Shown piece by piece: positions 1 through 9,498 of a stretch of 54,397 bases of DNA (its first letter is position 1; each line of letters begins with the position of its first letter). The stretch is taken from NCBI GenBank assembly GCA_026391655.1, contig JAPLDR010000022.1, positions 108,667-163,063 of the forward strand. Direction: 5' to 3'. The notes beneath the pieces are model-generated. The model was not told where the DNA came from, did no database searches, and saw nothing but the letters and a program-made list of their open reading frames with translations. Origin of the DNA: Bacteroidia bacterium (GTDB lineage: Bacteria; Bacteroidota; Bacteroidia; Bacteroidales; Prolixibacteraceae). The translations under genes were made by a program, and so were the position numbers.

Positions 1-554
1 ATATATTTGGCAAACCAATTATAAGTCCAGCCTGTTGCGAGATTCTTCTCCAGGTGACTTATCCTTCTGATTTTTTTGTTGTTGTGTTCAATATTTTGTT
101 CGAAATCATCGAAATTGTCGAATATTTGATTTGCATCGAAAACGCCAAATACAAATAATCCGTTATCTTTTAGCGATCTGTTTACCCCAGTCAGGGTGTC
201 TATGATTCCCTTATTTTCTGTTACGTAAGAAATCGATCGTCCTGTAATAAGAATCGCATCGAATTGCCGGTCGAATGATAAGTTTCGCATATCGCATTGA
301 ATAAACCGGTCGGACTTTACTTCGCGACGGGCAATCTCCAGCATTTCATTGAATAAATCCAACCCAAGATAATCGTATCCATTTTCTAAAAACCGGCGCG
401 CAAGCATGCCTGAACCGCAACCGATCTCCAAAATTTTTTGGCAGTTTTTGGCTTTTAAAATTGAATCATAAAAATGAAATTCCTTATCATAGTCAAAGAC
501 ATGCTGATACATCTCATGATAAATCTCTGCCAGGGTTGAATATAGTTGAGTCAT
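1..554 (-). CDS. Class I SAM-dependent methyltransferase (3' end outside window)
   Basis: The minus strand is open from an ATG at 554 to the window edge and reads MTQLYSTLAEIYHEMYQHVF at its start. The SAM-binding glycine motif LEIGCGSGML follows at about residues 41-50, then an acidic LGLDL loop and CDMRNL, the usual order of a Rossmann-fold class I methyltransferase (Methyltransf_25/11 type). The substrate cannot be told from what is visible. The C-terminus is missing because the window begins here. It lies about 115 bp downstream of ispF on the same strand, which may be only coincidental co-direction. Confidence 0.8.
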   Translation of the reverse strand, partial: MTQLYSTLAEIYHEMYQHVFDYDKEFHFYDSILKAKNCQKILEIGCGSGMLARRFLENGYDYLGLDLFNEMLEIARREVKSDRFIQCDMRNLSFDRQFDAILITGRSISYVTENKGIIDTLTGVNRSLKDNGLFVFGVFDANQIFDNFDDFEQNIEHNNKKIRRISHLEKNLATGWTYNWFAKY

Positions 555-668
555 TTTTATGCTGGTTTGAATTTTAAAAGCCCTAAGTCGCTTTTTTAAA
601 TCTCATTGTCGTTTTATTGTCGAATTGCCGAAACGAAGTTCGACGAAGTCAATTGTCAAATTGTCTAA

Positions 669-1151
669 TTAATCAATCTTTTCAATAAGTACTACGGCTT
701 GCACCGAAATCCCTTCTTCGCGCCCTTCGAAGCCCAGTTTTTCGGTGGTGGTAGCTTTAATATTGATCGCTTCGGCATCGACTTTCAAAACACGTGCAAT
801 CGTTTCCTCCATTCGCGGAATATAATCTTTTAATTTAGGACGCTGTGCCGATATTGTGGCGTCGAGATTTACAAGCCGGAAACCCTTTTCGGTAACGAGC
901 CGGTAAGTTTCTGCCAGTAATATTTTGCTGTCAATATTTTTAAATTCGGCTGAAGTGTCGGGGAAATGAAATCCGATATCACGCAGTTTGGCAGCTCCCA
1001 GCAGGGCATCACAAATGGCATGAAGTAAAACGTCGCCATCGGAGTGAGCTACGAGCCCTTTGTCGTGGGGAATCAGAATTCCTCCAAGCCAAAGGGTTTC
1101 ACCTTCGGCCAACTGATGAACATCGTATCCTAATCCTGTGCGATAACTCAT
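669..1151 (-). CDS. ispF: 2-C-methyl-D-erythritol 2,4-cyclodiphosphate synthase
   Basis: This enzyme converts CDP-methylerythritol 2-phosphate to the cyclic 2,4-diphosphate with release of CMP, in the non-mevalonate (MEP) isoprenoid pathway in the cytosol. The 160-residue length is normal. Asp10, His12 and His44 match the family's zinc ligands, AHSDGD lies at 35-40, and the C-terminal part has the TTTEKLGFEGREEGI block that shapes the CDP site. No residue looks missing. It follows porU on the same strand with a 117 bp gap, so it may be read from the porU promoter or its own. Identification is secure. Confidence 0.96.
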   Translation of the reverse strand: MSYRTGLGYDVHQLAEGETLWLGGILIPHDKGLVAHSDGDVLLHAICDALLGAAKLRDIGFHFPDTSAEFKNIDSKILLAETYRLVTEKGFRLVNLDATISAQRPKLKDYIPRMEETIARVLKVDAEAINIKATTTEKLGFEGREEGISVQAVVLIEKID

Positions 1152-1268
1152 TGTAATTATTTTAGTTGTGTATGACGTATATTAATTGTAATTGAGCAGC
1201 TGGCATCTTGTTACTGGTTTCTGCAGCCTTAAAAAAAATAGTTGCCAATTTTCTACAAAGAAAACGAT

Positions 1269-4200
1269 TTACCGCGTTAAAATCAACTGTCCGGTTTTTA
1301 TCGCTGTTGATCCGTCAACTGCTGTTAGCCGAACCCGGTAATGGTAAATACCTGGGGTAAGTCTGTGATTGTTGAGGCCAGGATTCCACCTGATCGGTTG
1401 AGTGCTAAATCCGGAAGAGCCTGATTCTGATATTATTTGGTCGACCAGTACTCCCTGTTGCGTGAATATTTCGATGTGGACAATCATCTTTTCTCCGAAA
1501 CGGTTGTGATCGGCAATAATGTCTGTAAACTCGCTGAGAGGATTAGGGAAGGAACTTAATTTTTTAATGGTAAGCCGGGAACTGACAATAAATGAAATTG
1601 TTGTCTCCGTTGAGTTATTAGCCAGATCCCATACCTTAAATTTCAGGGAATGCTCCCCATCTTCGAGATCAGGAAGTTGAAAAAGAACTTTTCCGTTTTT
1701 ATATGAATCCTGAACTGATTGAAAATAGTCATTCAAGACCATCATTTTGTCTGTTTTGTTATCAGGTATCACCGTGATATCGTGACCGATTGCGCTCCCC
1801 GAAGTATTGATTCCCGATTCGTCTTCGAGATAAGCGATCAATAATGATCCTTTTGAAACTTTATCACCCGATATAAAATTCTCGTCGTCAAGAAAAAGTC
1901 TCACTTTGGGCCCGGACAAATCAGTAGAAACTATATCAGGACTTCCACCTAATTTTAATGCGGTACAACTTCCGTTGGCGTCAGTATTGGAATCTTTTGA
2001 GTAGTACCTGATCAGACCATTACCAATCCGGTAGTTGATCTCTTTTGGAACCTTAAACGAGTAAGAGAATTCTCCGCCCTTCACTGTGACATTCCCCTTA
2101 AATAGTATTGATTTTTGTACGGTGTAAGAGAAAGGAGTTTGACCGTTGTTTCCGAGTGTACTGACCTCTGTTGATTTGTCAAAAACAGTTGGATAAAGAA
2201 TACCGTTGTAGTTGGGAATCTTTTCACCTTTGAGATTCTGAATCTCACCCCAAACCGAAACAACAGAGAGAGGTTTAATAGTGTCAATTAGTTGTTCGGC
2301 TGGTTGATTGTTGATTTCAAGTGTTTTAACTTTGAATTGAGGATAGCTAATCTGAAGAGCCGGATCGCCAAGCAACGCAAATTTTGCAACATTGACAGTC
2401 CCTCCTAATTCGCTCTTTGCCAGGCGGATAATATCTCCCATGCGAAGATTATTTCCTTCATTGTCGGCTTCGAAGACATATTTAAAAAAGCTTTTATTCA
2501 TTTCGTAATTCGAGGAGGAATATACAAGACGGGTAGTTGAAAAAAGGGCAACACCACCTCCTGCTTTGTTGAAAAGTACATGTTCGCCGGCTGATTGTTT
2601 ATTTTTCAAATCCCAGCGGCTAAACTCGCATGTGGCAGTGACGAAAACAGGTAATTTGTCAATATTGCTCCAACTGTCAATATCACTGATTGTCAGTATT
2701 TTTTCGTGAGCCAACCCTTCCTCATTGGCATGGCCGATGTAATTAATGATCAGCGCTCCCTCTTTGACACGGTTGTTAAGTGCTATGTTTACACCGGGGT
2801 ACCTTTTTTCGGGCGTTGTCTCCTCCTTAAAGGCATCGAGGTAGATCTTGTCGGTATAAAAGGCTGGATAATTAAGGTTTACAAAGTTAGCGAGCTGTTC
2901 CGAATCAGAAACATGAATATTATTATCTTCGTCATCGCCAACAAAACAAACAATATTTCGCCACTCACCCATAGTCGAAGAAGTGCCGTAATGAAGTGTT
3001 TTATCGACAGCGGCTTTTGCTTCTGACGCACTTACGCATGGAATCCGCCCAATACCTATATCCACGATTCCTGTTTGTCCACCTTCGTCCTCCCCCAGTA
3101 ATCCGAAATAGTCGTCGGAGACAAATGACGTGGCAGGATTAATTGAACTCTCCGATTGCCATGTCGGAATAAAGCAGGGATTTTCAGTAGTGACCTGATG
3201 GAGATTATCGTAGGTTCCCTTTCCAAACAATAAAAGATATTTTAATTTAGAAGTATTGTTATTCATTGATTTACGATAGAGAAGCCGTACAAAATTTCTG
3301 ATGGCTGTTACATCGGCAATGCCTCCCGAAAATTCGTTGAAAATCTGAGATACATTAATTACGGTCACCTCCAACCCACTTTTCTGATGGTGGAATAAAG
3401 CGAGGCGATCGGCCTGGGTTTTGAAATCCGGGGAAGTGACAATAACCATGTCGGGTGTTAAAAGTCCGTGAAGATTCTGATTGTTAACTTCTTCAATTTT
3501 TTCGATACCCGGGAAATCGGACGAGGGATTGAAGGCGATAAACCGGCGAAGCGAATCAGTCACAACTTTAAATGAAAGTGTGCTTGCTGTAGTTGTTGAT
3601 TGAATTTCAATTGGATTTAGAGGGGAGGTAATTTCCCATATTTTGAGTCCGTTAACGGCATTGCCTATTCTGAATTCTGTTGTATTTCCCAACCCGACCG
3701 AACGGCTGTCACAAAAAATGAACTGTTCGCCTTGCATATTGAGTTTGCGACGGGTTTGTACACGGATAAAATCAAGCCAGCACCTTCCGTTAGCCGGGGA
3801 GGTGTATTTGAGTGAAAAACTCAGATCATCACCATCAATGGTCTTTGAAAAAACACTCTCGGTCAGATCTGCATAATCGGATTCTGTAAAGTTGGAGTAG
3901 GGAGCGAAGTTCATGGTTCCTACTGTTATGTTGTTGACTGACAAACTCAAAGATGAGGGAAAGTCGCATCGTCCGGCAGCTGTAATAGTTATGTTGATTG
4001 GCTCATTATTAATATGATCTGGAAATCTGAAAGCTCGTTGTAATGTAGTATTTGGTGTCAGGAGACTTGTGAACCAACGATTTCCGGTTTCGATAAGGTT
4101 GTACTCCGCTTCTTCAAAAAAAGTGAAATCATCGAATTCATTGACAATTATTGTTGGATTTTCCGGTCTCGAAGGAGCCACCGGGACAGGGTGGTCATTG

Positions 4201-4631
4201 GTGAAATCTTCCGTAAGGTAAAGGTAAGAGAGTCCTTTTGCAAATTCGTTGATATTGTGGATAAACAATTTAGAAACAGGGTCAAATTTCCATGTAACAT
4301 TTCCGGGAACATAAATCATAAAGCAATCATTCTGCTGTTTATCTTTGGTTTGCCAGGTCCGGTATTGTTGAAGATCGTCAGGATAAGGTGTACTATTCAT
4401 TTGAGGTAGTTTTCCCGGAGGAAAACCGAAAACTTTAACCTTTTGCGGCGACTGAAATCCCATTGATTTAAGCGAAGCAAAGGTTACTTTATGGATGCCC
4501 GATTGATTGGTTTGCGCTTTCACCCACCGTCCGGAAGCCAGCACCGAACTTGATACCGGCGAAGACTTCAGGTTAAAGGACAAAGCATTTTGACTCCAAA
4601 ATAAAAGGAGAATAATCAACAACCGGATCAT
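1269..4631 (-). CDS. porU: Type IX secretion system sortase PorU (C25 gingipain-like peptidase)
   Basis: PorU is the outer-membrane sortase of the type IX secretion system: it cleaves C-terminal domains from cargo and attaches the cargo to the cell surface. The 1120-residue product has an N-terminal signal peptide (about 1-18). The C25 catalytic pair is visible as His634 in NYIGHANEEG and Cys668 in VTATCEFSRWD. The last roughly 90 residues (SSFPNPLSEFTDI onward to GQLILTR) resemble a T9SS type-A C-terminal domain, as known for PorU itself. It is divergent from gldJ, as expected for the conserved porU-gldJ-murF neighbourhood. The usual neighbour porV is not downstream; ispF is. Confidence 0.93.
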   Translation of the reverse strand: MIRLLIILLLFWSQNALSFNLKSSPVSSSVLASGRWVKAQTNQSGIHKVTFASLKSMGFQSPQKVKVFGFPPGKLPQMNSTPYPDDLQQYRTWQTKDKQQNDCFMIYVPGNVTWKFDPVSKLFIHNINEFAKGLSYLYLTEDFTNDHPVPVAPSRPENPTIIVNEFDDFTFFEEAEYNLIETGNRWFTSLLTPNTTLQRAFRFPDHINNEPINITITAAGRCDFPSSLSLSVNNITVGTMNFAPYSNFTESDYADLTESVFSKTIDGDDLSFSLKYTSPANGRCWLDFIRVQTRRKLNMQGEQFIFCDSRSVGLGNTTEFRIGNAVNGLKIWEITSPLNPIEIQSTTTASTLSFKVVTDSLRRFIAFNPSSDFPGIEKIEEVNNQNLHGLLTPDMVIVTSPDFKTQADRLALFHHQKSGLEVTVINVSQIFNEFSGGIADVTAIRNFVRLLYRKSMNNNTSKLKYLLLFGKGTYDNLHQVTTENPCFIPTWQSESSINPATSFVSDDYFGLLGEDEGGQTGIVDIGIGRIPCVSASEAKAAVDKTLHYGTSSTMGEWRNIVCFVGDDEDNNIHVSDSEQLANFVNLNYPAFYTDKIYLDAFKEETTPEKRYPGVNIALNNRVKEGALIINYIGHANEEGLAHEKILTISDIDSWSNIDKLPVFVTATCEFSRWDLKNKQSAGEHVLFNKAGGGVALFSTTRLVYSSSNYEMNKSFFKYVFEADNEGNNLRMGDIIRLAKSELGGTVNVAKFALLGDPALQISYPQFKVKTLEINNQPAEQLIDTIKPLSVVSVWGEIQNLKGEKIPNYNGILYPTVFDKSTEVSTLGNNGQTPFSYTVQKSILFKGNVTVKGGEFSYSFKVPKEINYRIGNGLIRYYSKDSNTDANGSCTALKLGGSPDIVSTDLSGPKVRLFLDDENFISGDKVSKGSLLIAYLEDESGINTSGSAIGHDITVIPDNKTDKMMVLNDYFQSVQDSYKNGKVLFQLPDLEDGEHSLKFKVWDLANNSTETTISFIVSSRLTIKKLSSFPNPLSEFTDIIADHNRFGEKMIVHIEIFTQQGVLVDQIISESGSSGFSTQPIRWNPGLNNHRLTPGIYHYRVRLTAVDGSTAIKTGQLILTR

Positions 4632-4803
4632 GTGAGAAGAGCTCTTTAGAAATTGTATTCAATATTAGTTCACTTAAATGGAATCACAAAAAAAATGATG
4701 ATTTAAGGTAGAAAAAGGTCGAATTTAGAATACATTACAAGAAAGAGTAAAATTATCTTCACTTCAATAAAAAATTAAACATCGGGATTTCGATATTTTC
4801 CAA

Positions 4804-4811
4804 TATATTTG
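4804..4811 (+). promoter_or_regulatory. Candidate -7 element in porU-gldJ intergenic region
   Basis: TATATTTG matches the Bacteroidota housekeeping -7 consensus TAnnTTTG and points towards gldJ, 120 bp upstream of its start. It may be an upstream start site in addition to the closer one at 4885-4892. Confidence 0.35.
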
Positions 4812-4884
4812 TGGCGTATTCGCTTTTGAGCCTTGAATCTTGTTAATCTGGATTCAATGACGGTTAAGAGATTTGATTTATATT

Positions 4885-4892
4885 TATATTTG
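4885..4892 (+). promoter_or_regulatory. Candidate -7 promoter element for gldJ
   Basis: TATATTTG matches TAnnTTTG exactly and lies 38 bp upstream of the gldJ ATG, a typical Bacteroidota spacing. The 299 bp divergent region between porU and gldJ is AT-rich and holds no ORF I would support. Confidence 0.55.
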
Positions 4893-4930
4893 CATCTCAG
4901 AATTAAAATGTATCTAAACGACATCGCAAT

Positions 4931-6376
4931 ATGAAACTTAATGTTTTAGTCTATCTGGTTTTAAGTTTACTGGTTGTATCATCATGTAAATTAATCAAAG
5001 GGAAGAAAAAAAGTGCCTCATCGACAACAGGTTGGGCTTATAACGACCCTAAAAACGGAGGATTCGAGTATCGTGCGGGATATTCTCAGAATTCAGGTCC
5101 CGGATTGATGTATATTCAGGGCGGGACCTTTGCTATGGGTCGTGTCGAGCAGGATGTAATGTTTGAAGGGAATAATATCCCGCGCAGGGTAACTGTTGCT
5201 TCATTCTACATGGATGAGACAGAAGTGCGTAATGTTGACTGGCGGGAATACCTTTATTGGTTGCAACGCGTTTACCCGAACGATCGTAAAGTTTACCAGG
5301 CTGCGTTACCCGATACACTTGTTTGGCGCGATGAACTGTCATATAATGAGCCATATCTTGAAAGTTACCTTCGTCATGCAGCCTATTCGGAATATCCCGT
5401 AGTTGGGGTGAGCTGGGTTCAGGCTGATAAATATTGCAGATGGAGAACTGACAGGGCTAATGAAGGGATTCTGATTGATGATGGGAAATTACAGCCGGAT
5501 CTGGCTCAGTCAGGTGATAAAGTTTTTACTTCTGATGGATATCTGAATGGCGTTTATGACGGCGTTGAAGGGAAAAAACCTATTAAGAACCTGAGTAAAG
5601 ATGGTGGCACCCGCCGTGTAAATATGTCGGATGGTATTGTCCTGCCCCGCTACAGACTCCCAACCGAAGCTGAATGGGAATTTGCTGCACTCGGACTTAG
5701 AGGAAATACGGAAGAAGAAATGGTTCTTGAGCGTCGTATCTATCCCTGGAATGGAAATCAGATCAGAAGCAGCGATAAAAAAAATAGGGGATTGATGCTT
5801 GCCAATAATGTAAGAGGGAGAGGCGACTACATGGGTGTTGCCGGATTCCTCAATGATGGATATGAAATTGCAGCTCCGGTAAGATCATTCATGCCAAACG
5901 ATTATGGATTATACTGCATGGCAGGAAATGTCAATGAATGGGTTGAGGACGTATATCGACCGAATTCATTTATGGATGTCAATGAATTCCAGCCACTTAG
6001 AGGAAATGTTTATACAAATTTACGTCGTGATGCAGATGGTAAGCTCACCAAGGATGAGCATGGAGAGCTGAAAAGGGATACCGTAGCTAACTTTACAAAC
6101 TTCAAGGATGGTGACTATCAGTCGATAATTTCTGAAGCTGAAGAGTGGAAAAAGGACAGTCTCACAGTAACTACAGATCAGATGTACTCTACAGGGACCG
6201 GCACTTCAATGCCAAGGATATCTGATCACAGCAGGGTCTACAAGGGTGGAAGCTGGAAAGATCGCACCTATTGGCTGGGACCCGGAACACGAAGATTCTT
6301 GGATGAACGACTATCGACCAATGACATTGGTTTTAGGTGTGCAATGACCCATCTTGGAGATTCGAATACCAAATAA
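4931..6376 (+). CDS. gldJ: Gliding motility/T9SS lipoprotein GldJ
   Basis: GldJ is an outer-membrane lipoprotein with a formylglycine-generating-enzyme-like (FGE/sulfatase-modifying) fold, needed for type IX secretion and gliding in Flavobacteriia. Here the lipobox gives Cys19 (VVSSC), followed by the GldJ-type GWAYNDPKNGGFEYR segment. FGE signatures follow in order: GGTFAMG, FYMDETEV, YPVVGVSW, LPTEAEWEFAA, GNVNEWVEDVY, VYKGGSW and GFRCAM. It is distinguished from its paralogue GldK/PorK by the DTLVWRDELSYNEPY block and by its position between porU and murF, the order known in Flavobacterium johnsoniae. Whether this organism glides cannot be inferred, as non-gliding Bacteroidota also keep it for secretion. 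Confidence 0.9.
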   Translation: MKLNVLVYLVLSLLVVSSCKLIKGKKKSASSTTGWAYNDPKNGGFEYRAGYSQNSGPGLMYIQGGTFAMGRVEQDVMFEGNNIPRRVTVASFYMDETEVRNVDWREYLYWLQRVYPNDRKVYQAALPDTLVWRDELSYNEPYLESYLRHAAYSEYPVVGVSWVQADKYCRWRTDRANEGILIDDGKLQPDLAQSGDKVFTSDGYLNGVYDGVEGKKPIKNLSKDGGTRRVNMSDGIVLPRYRLPTEAEWEFAALGLRGNTEEEMVLERRIYPWNGNQIRSSDKKNRGLMLANNVRGRGDYMGVAGFLNDGYEIAAPVRSFMPNDYGLYCMAGNVNEWVEDVYRPNSFMDVNEFQPLRGNVYTNLRRDADGKLTKDEHGELKRDTVANFTNFKDGDYQSIISEAEEWKKDSLTVTTDQMYSTGTGTSMPRISDHSRVYKGGSWKDRTYWLGPGTRRFLDERLSTNDIGFRCAMTHLGDSNTK

Positions 6377-6396
6377 GAAATTCTAATCGAATTCAT

Positions 6397-6426
6397 AAAA
6401 AACCTCATCGAAAAATGGGGTTTTTT
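6397..6426 (+). terminator. Intrinsic terminator after gldJ
   Basis: A 12-bp stem (6397-6408 with 6415-6426, one G-T pair) encloses the loop CGAAAA and ends in six T. It lies 20 bp after the gldJ stop and only 14 bp before murF, so it may limit read-through into murF. Confidence 0.75.
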
Positions 6427-6440
6427 AATTAAACAACACA

Positions 6441-7733
6441 ATGTTAATCAAGAATTTATACGATATATTTACAAAGCACCCGAAAATATCGACCGATAGC
6501 CGACGGATCGAAATGGATTCCATTTTTTTCGCGTTGAAAGGAGAGAGTTTTAACGGGAATATATACGCTGCAACTGCTTTGGAGAATGGTGCTACATTTT
6601 CGGTCATTGATGAGGCTGAGTATATGATTAGTGATCGTTATATTTTGGTTGATAACGTGTTGACTGCATTACAGGAGTTAGCCGGTTTTCATCGTCAACA
6701 ACTGTGTATACCCATTATTGCAATTACAGGTACTAATGGTAAAACAACCACCAAAGAGTTGGTTACTGCAGTATTGTCTAAAAAATTCAGGGTGGATTAT
6801 ACAAAAGGAAACCTGAATAATCATATCGGAGTTCCACTCACCTTATTGTCAATGAGCGCTTCAACGCAGATTGGCGTTGTGGAGATGGGGGCTAATCATC
6901 CGGGCGAAATAGCGGCATTATGCAAAATTGCCTTACCCGACTTCGGATTGATTACTAATGTGGGGAAAGCGCATCTTGAAGGATTTGGCTCCTTCGACGG
7001 TGTAAAAAAAACCAAGGCCGAACTTTACCGGTTTATTCGACTGAGTGGAGGGAAAGTTTTTCTGAATACAGCCAATGACAGTTTGAGAGAAATGGCAGGA
7101 GATGCCGAAACGGTCGGTTATAAAACCATAAAGGAGGGTAAAGGGATCGAGGGGGAGTTGATTCAATCGTCACCGTTTATGGTTTTTCAGGTCAAATTTC
7201 CGAAAGGATGGCTTTATATAAAAACCAATCTTGTCGGTGGGTACAACCTCGAGAATGCACTTGCAGCGGTATGCATCGGAAATTATTTTGAAGTGAGCCC
7301 TGTTGAAATATGTGAGGCGATCGAAGCATACAAACCATCAAATAACCGCTCACAATTCATTCAAACAGCGCATAATCAGATTCTGATGGATGCCTACAAT
7401 GCCAATCCTACAAGTATGGATGCTGCACTTGAGAACTTTAAAGCCTTTGACACACCAATGAAAGGGGTTATTCTGGGCGATATGCTCGAATTGGGCAAAG
7501 CATCACACGAAGAACATCAGAAAATTGCTGATAAGCTACAGACATTGAATCTGGCGATAGTGCTGCTTGCCGGTAAGGAGTTTTCAAAATGCCGGGTTCC
7601 TTCCAATTTTCTTTTATTTGAAGATAATGCATTGTTGATAAATCATATAGAAAGCATTAATCCTCAAGGTTTTCTTTTTCTGATAAAAGGTTCAAGGGGT
7701 ATGAAACTGGAGAATGTGGTCTGTAAACTGTGA
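6441..7733 (+). CDS. murF: UDP-N-acetylmuramoyl-tripeptide--D-alanyl-D-alanine ligase
   Basis: MurF adds D-Ala-D-Ala to UDP-MurNAc-tripeptide in the cytosol, the last soluble step of the peptidoglycan precursor pathway, using ATP. The 430-residue protein shows the Mur-ligase order: N-terminal substrate domain with STDSRR (18-22), the ATP loop GTNGKTTT (97-104), the central EMGANHPGEI and NVGKAHLEGFGS motifs, and the C-terminal domain with LMDAYNANPTSM and ILGDMLELG. Length is normal and nothing is missing. It sits directly after gldJ with a terminator between. The start ATG is the first in frame after that hairpin and is followed by an ordinary MurF N-terminus. Confidence 0.95.
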   Translation: MLIKNLYDIFTKHPKISTDSRRIEMDSIFFALKGESFNGNIYAATALENGATFSVIDEAEYMISDRYILVDNVLTALQELAGFHRQQLCIPIIAITGTNGKTTTKELVTAVLSKKFRVDYTKGNLNNHIGVPLTLLSMSASTQIGVVEMGANHPGEIAALCKIALPDFGLITNVGKAHLEGFGSFDGVKKTKAELYRFIRLSGGKVFLNTANDSLREMAGDAETVGYKTIKEGKGIEGELIQSSPFMVFQVKFPKGWLYIKTNLVGGYNLENALAAVCIGNYFEVSPVEICEAIEAYKPSNNRSQFIQTAHNQILMDAYNANPTSMDAALENFKAFDTPMKGVILGDMLELGKASHEEHQKIADKLQTLNLAIVLLAGKEFSKCRVPSNFLLFEDNALLINHIESINPQGFLFLIKGSRGMKLENVVCKL

Positions 7734-7900
7734 GGGAGTGACCTGGAGAAGGTGAGATGGATCATACAGAGCATTATCGCATTTATCCCTTGCTTCAGAC
7801 TTTAACCTTTAGCCTTTCTCCTTTAACCATTTAAACTCATATTACGCACACAAAAACGTTATAGAACCGGCATTCTTATCTCATCGTAACCTTTAATACT

Positions 7901-7908
7901 TAACTTTG
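7901..7908 (+). promoter_or_regulatory. Candidate -7 promoter element for the CCA-adding enzyme gene
   Basis: TAACTTTG fits TAnnTTTG, 35 bp upstream of the ATG at 7944. The rest of the 210 bp between murF and this gene holds CTTTAACC-type low-complexity sequence and no ORF. Confidence 0.5.
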
Positions 7909-7943
7909 TCCGCATAAACAATGACTAAAACATATCTATTTCA

Positions 7944-9383
7944 ATGATGCCAGAGAGGCACAATTTAAAAAACAGTATTACCCATCCTGTTTTCAGGCAG
8001 ATCGGCAACGTATCGGACCAGGAGGGCGTAGAAACTTATATTATAGGAGGTTTTGTCCGTGATGTGCTGCTCGGACGTAAGCGAGAAGTCTTTGATGTTG
8101 ATATTGTTACTGTTGGCAGTGGGATTGATTTGGCCACTAAAGTTGCTGCAACCTTACGACCGGGTCTGAAAGTAAGTGTTTTCAAAAATTTTGGAACAGC
8201 AATGTTCAGGTATAACGATATCGATTTTGAGTTCGTTGGCGCACGACGGGAGTCATACCGCCAGGAGAGCCGGAAACCTGTAGTTGAGGACGGAACGCTC
8301 GAAGATGATCAAAAACGTCGGGATTTTACGATTAATGCGCTGGCGATATGCCTGAATGACAACAGGTTTGGCGAATTACTTGACCCTTTCGACGGAATAG
8401 GAGATTTGGAAAACAGAATCATTAAAACGCCTCTTGCACCGGAAATCACGTTTTCGGATGATCCGCTTAGGATGTTGAGAGCCATACGATTTGCGACTCA
8501 ACTCGATTTTATCATTGAAGATAAAACGCTGGCTGCGATCAAGAGTCAGTGTAAGCGTATAGAAATTGTTTCGAAAGAACGGATTACTGACGAAATCAAT
8601 AAAATCATGCTCACTCCTAGTCCGTCAATAGGGTTTAAACTGCTTGAGAAGACTGGATTACTGGCAATTATATTACCTGAAGTTCAGAATCTTAAAGGGC
8701 GTGAGACAAGAAATGGGATTGGACACAAAGATAATTTTTACCATACCCTTGAAGTTCTTGACCGGATAGCAAAAAATACTGACGACCTGTGGCTGCGTTG
8801 GTCTGCTTTGCTTCACGATATTGCCAAGCCCTTAACCAAACGGTTTGATCCCCGGTTGGGATGGACGTTTCATGCTCATAACTTTATCGGAGAAAAGATG
8901 TTGCCTGCCCTTTTCGACCGATTGAAGATGCCGCTTAACGAAAAGCTCAGGTATGTACAAAAGATGGTTTCGCTACACATGCGTCCCATTGTTTTATCTG
9001 AAGAGGAGGTAACTGACTCGGCTGTACGGCGGCTGCTGTTCGATGCCGGTGATGATATCGATGACCTTATGATCCTTTGTGAAGCTGACATCACCTCAAA
9101 GAATCCAGATAAGGTTAGCCGATTTCTATCTAATTTTCAATTGGTTCGTGAAAAATTAAAAGATATTGAAGAACGAGATGCGCTCCGGAGTTTCCAACCG
9201 CCTATCACAGGTGAGATCATTATGGAAACCTTTGCACTTCAGCCCTGTCGGGAAATTGGAATCATCAAATCGGCCATCAAGGAGGCGATTCTCGAAGGTG
9301 AAATCCACAATAATTACGATGAAGCTTATCAGTTTATGCTGGCAAAAGGGAAGGAACTTGGACTAATAGCAAAGCAAATGTGA
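7944..9383 (+). CDS. CCA tRNA nucleotidyltransferase / poly(A) polymerase family protein with HD domain
   Basis: This enzyme builds or repairs the CCA end of tRNAs. Residues 1-170 form the class II nucleotidyltransferase head: GGFVRDVLLG (35-44), the catalytic DVD (51-53), RRDFTINALA, and FSDDPLRMLRAIRFA that marks the RNA/nucleotide-binding helix. An HD domain follows at about 250-340 with HKDNFYHTLEVLDR and ALLHDIAKP, probably a phosphohydrolase for 2',3'-cyclic ends. Length 479 is usual for Bacteroidota homologues. The start is one of two adjacent ATGs. It converges on the XPF-like nuclease gene. Poly(A) polymerase activity instead of CCA addition cannot be excluded from sequence. Confidence 0.9.
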   Translation: MMPERHNLKNSITHPVFRQIGNVSDQEGVETYIIGGFVRDVLLGRKREVFDVDIVTVGSGIDLATKVAATLRPGLKVSVFKNFGTAMFRYNDIDFEFVGARRESYRQESRKPVVEDGTLEDDQKRRDFTINALAICLNDNRFGELLDPFDGIGDLENRIIKTPLAPEITFSDDPLRMLRAIRFATQLDFIIEDKTLAAIKSQCKRIEIVSKERITDEINKIMLTPSPSIGFKLLEKTGLLAIILPEVQNLKGRETRNGIGHKDNFYHTLEVLDRIAKNTDDLWLRWSALLHDIAKPLTKRFDPRLGWTFHAHNFIGEKMLPALFDRLKMPLNEKLRYVQKMVSLHMRPIVLSEEEVTDSAVRRLLFDAGDDIDDLMILCEADITSKNPDKVSRFLSNFQLVREKLKDIEERDALRSFQPPITGEIIMETFALQPCREIGIIKSAIKEAILEGEIHNNYDEAYQFMLAKGKELGLIAKQM

Positions 9384-9403
9384 AGATTCTGTTTAATTTT
9401 TCG

Positions 9404-9467
9404 TAATCCCCAAAACAGACTGGAAATTGGGATTATAATCCCCAAAACAGACTTATTATAGGGATTA
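9404..9467. repeat. Two tandem 32-bp hairpin units between convergent genes
   Basis: Two 32-bp units lie head to tail (9404-9435 and 9436-9467). Both start with TAATCCCCAAAACAGACT and end with GGGATTA, so each unit has 7-bp inverted ends (TAATCCC/GGGATTA) with an 18-nt loop. Their junction makes the perfect palindrome GGGATTATAATCCC (9429-9442), and the outer ends GTAATCCC/GGGATTAC can also pair. The repeat lies between the convergent CCA enzyme and ERCC4 nuclease genes. It could act as a bidirectional terminator, or be a small REP/MITE-like element that has duplicated. Confidence 0.8.
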
Positions 9468-9498
9468 CAACCAAAACTGTATCATCCGAAATAAAACT

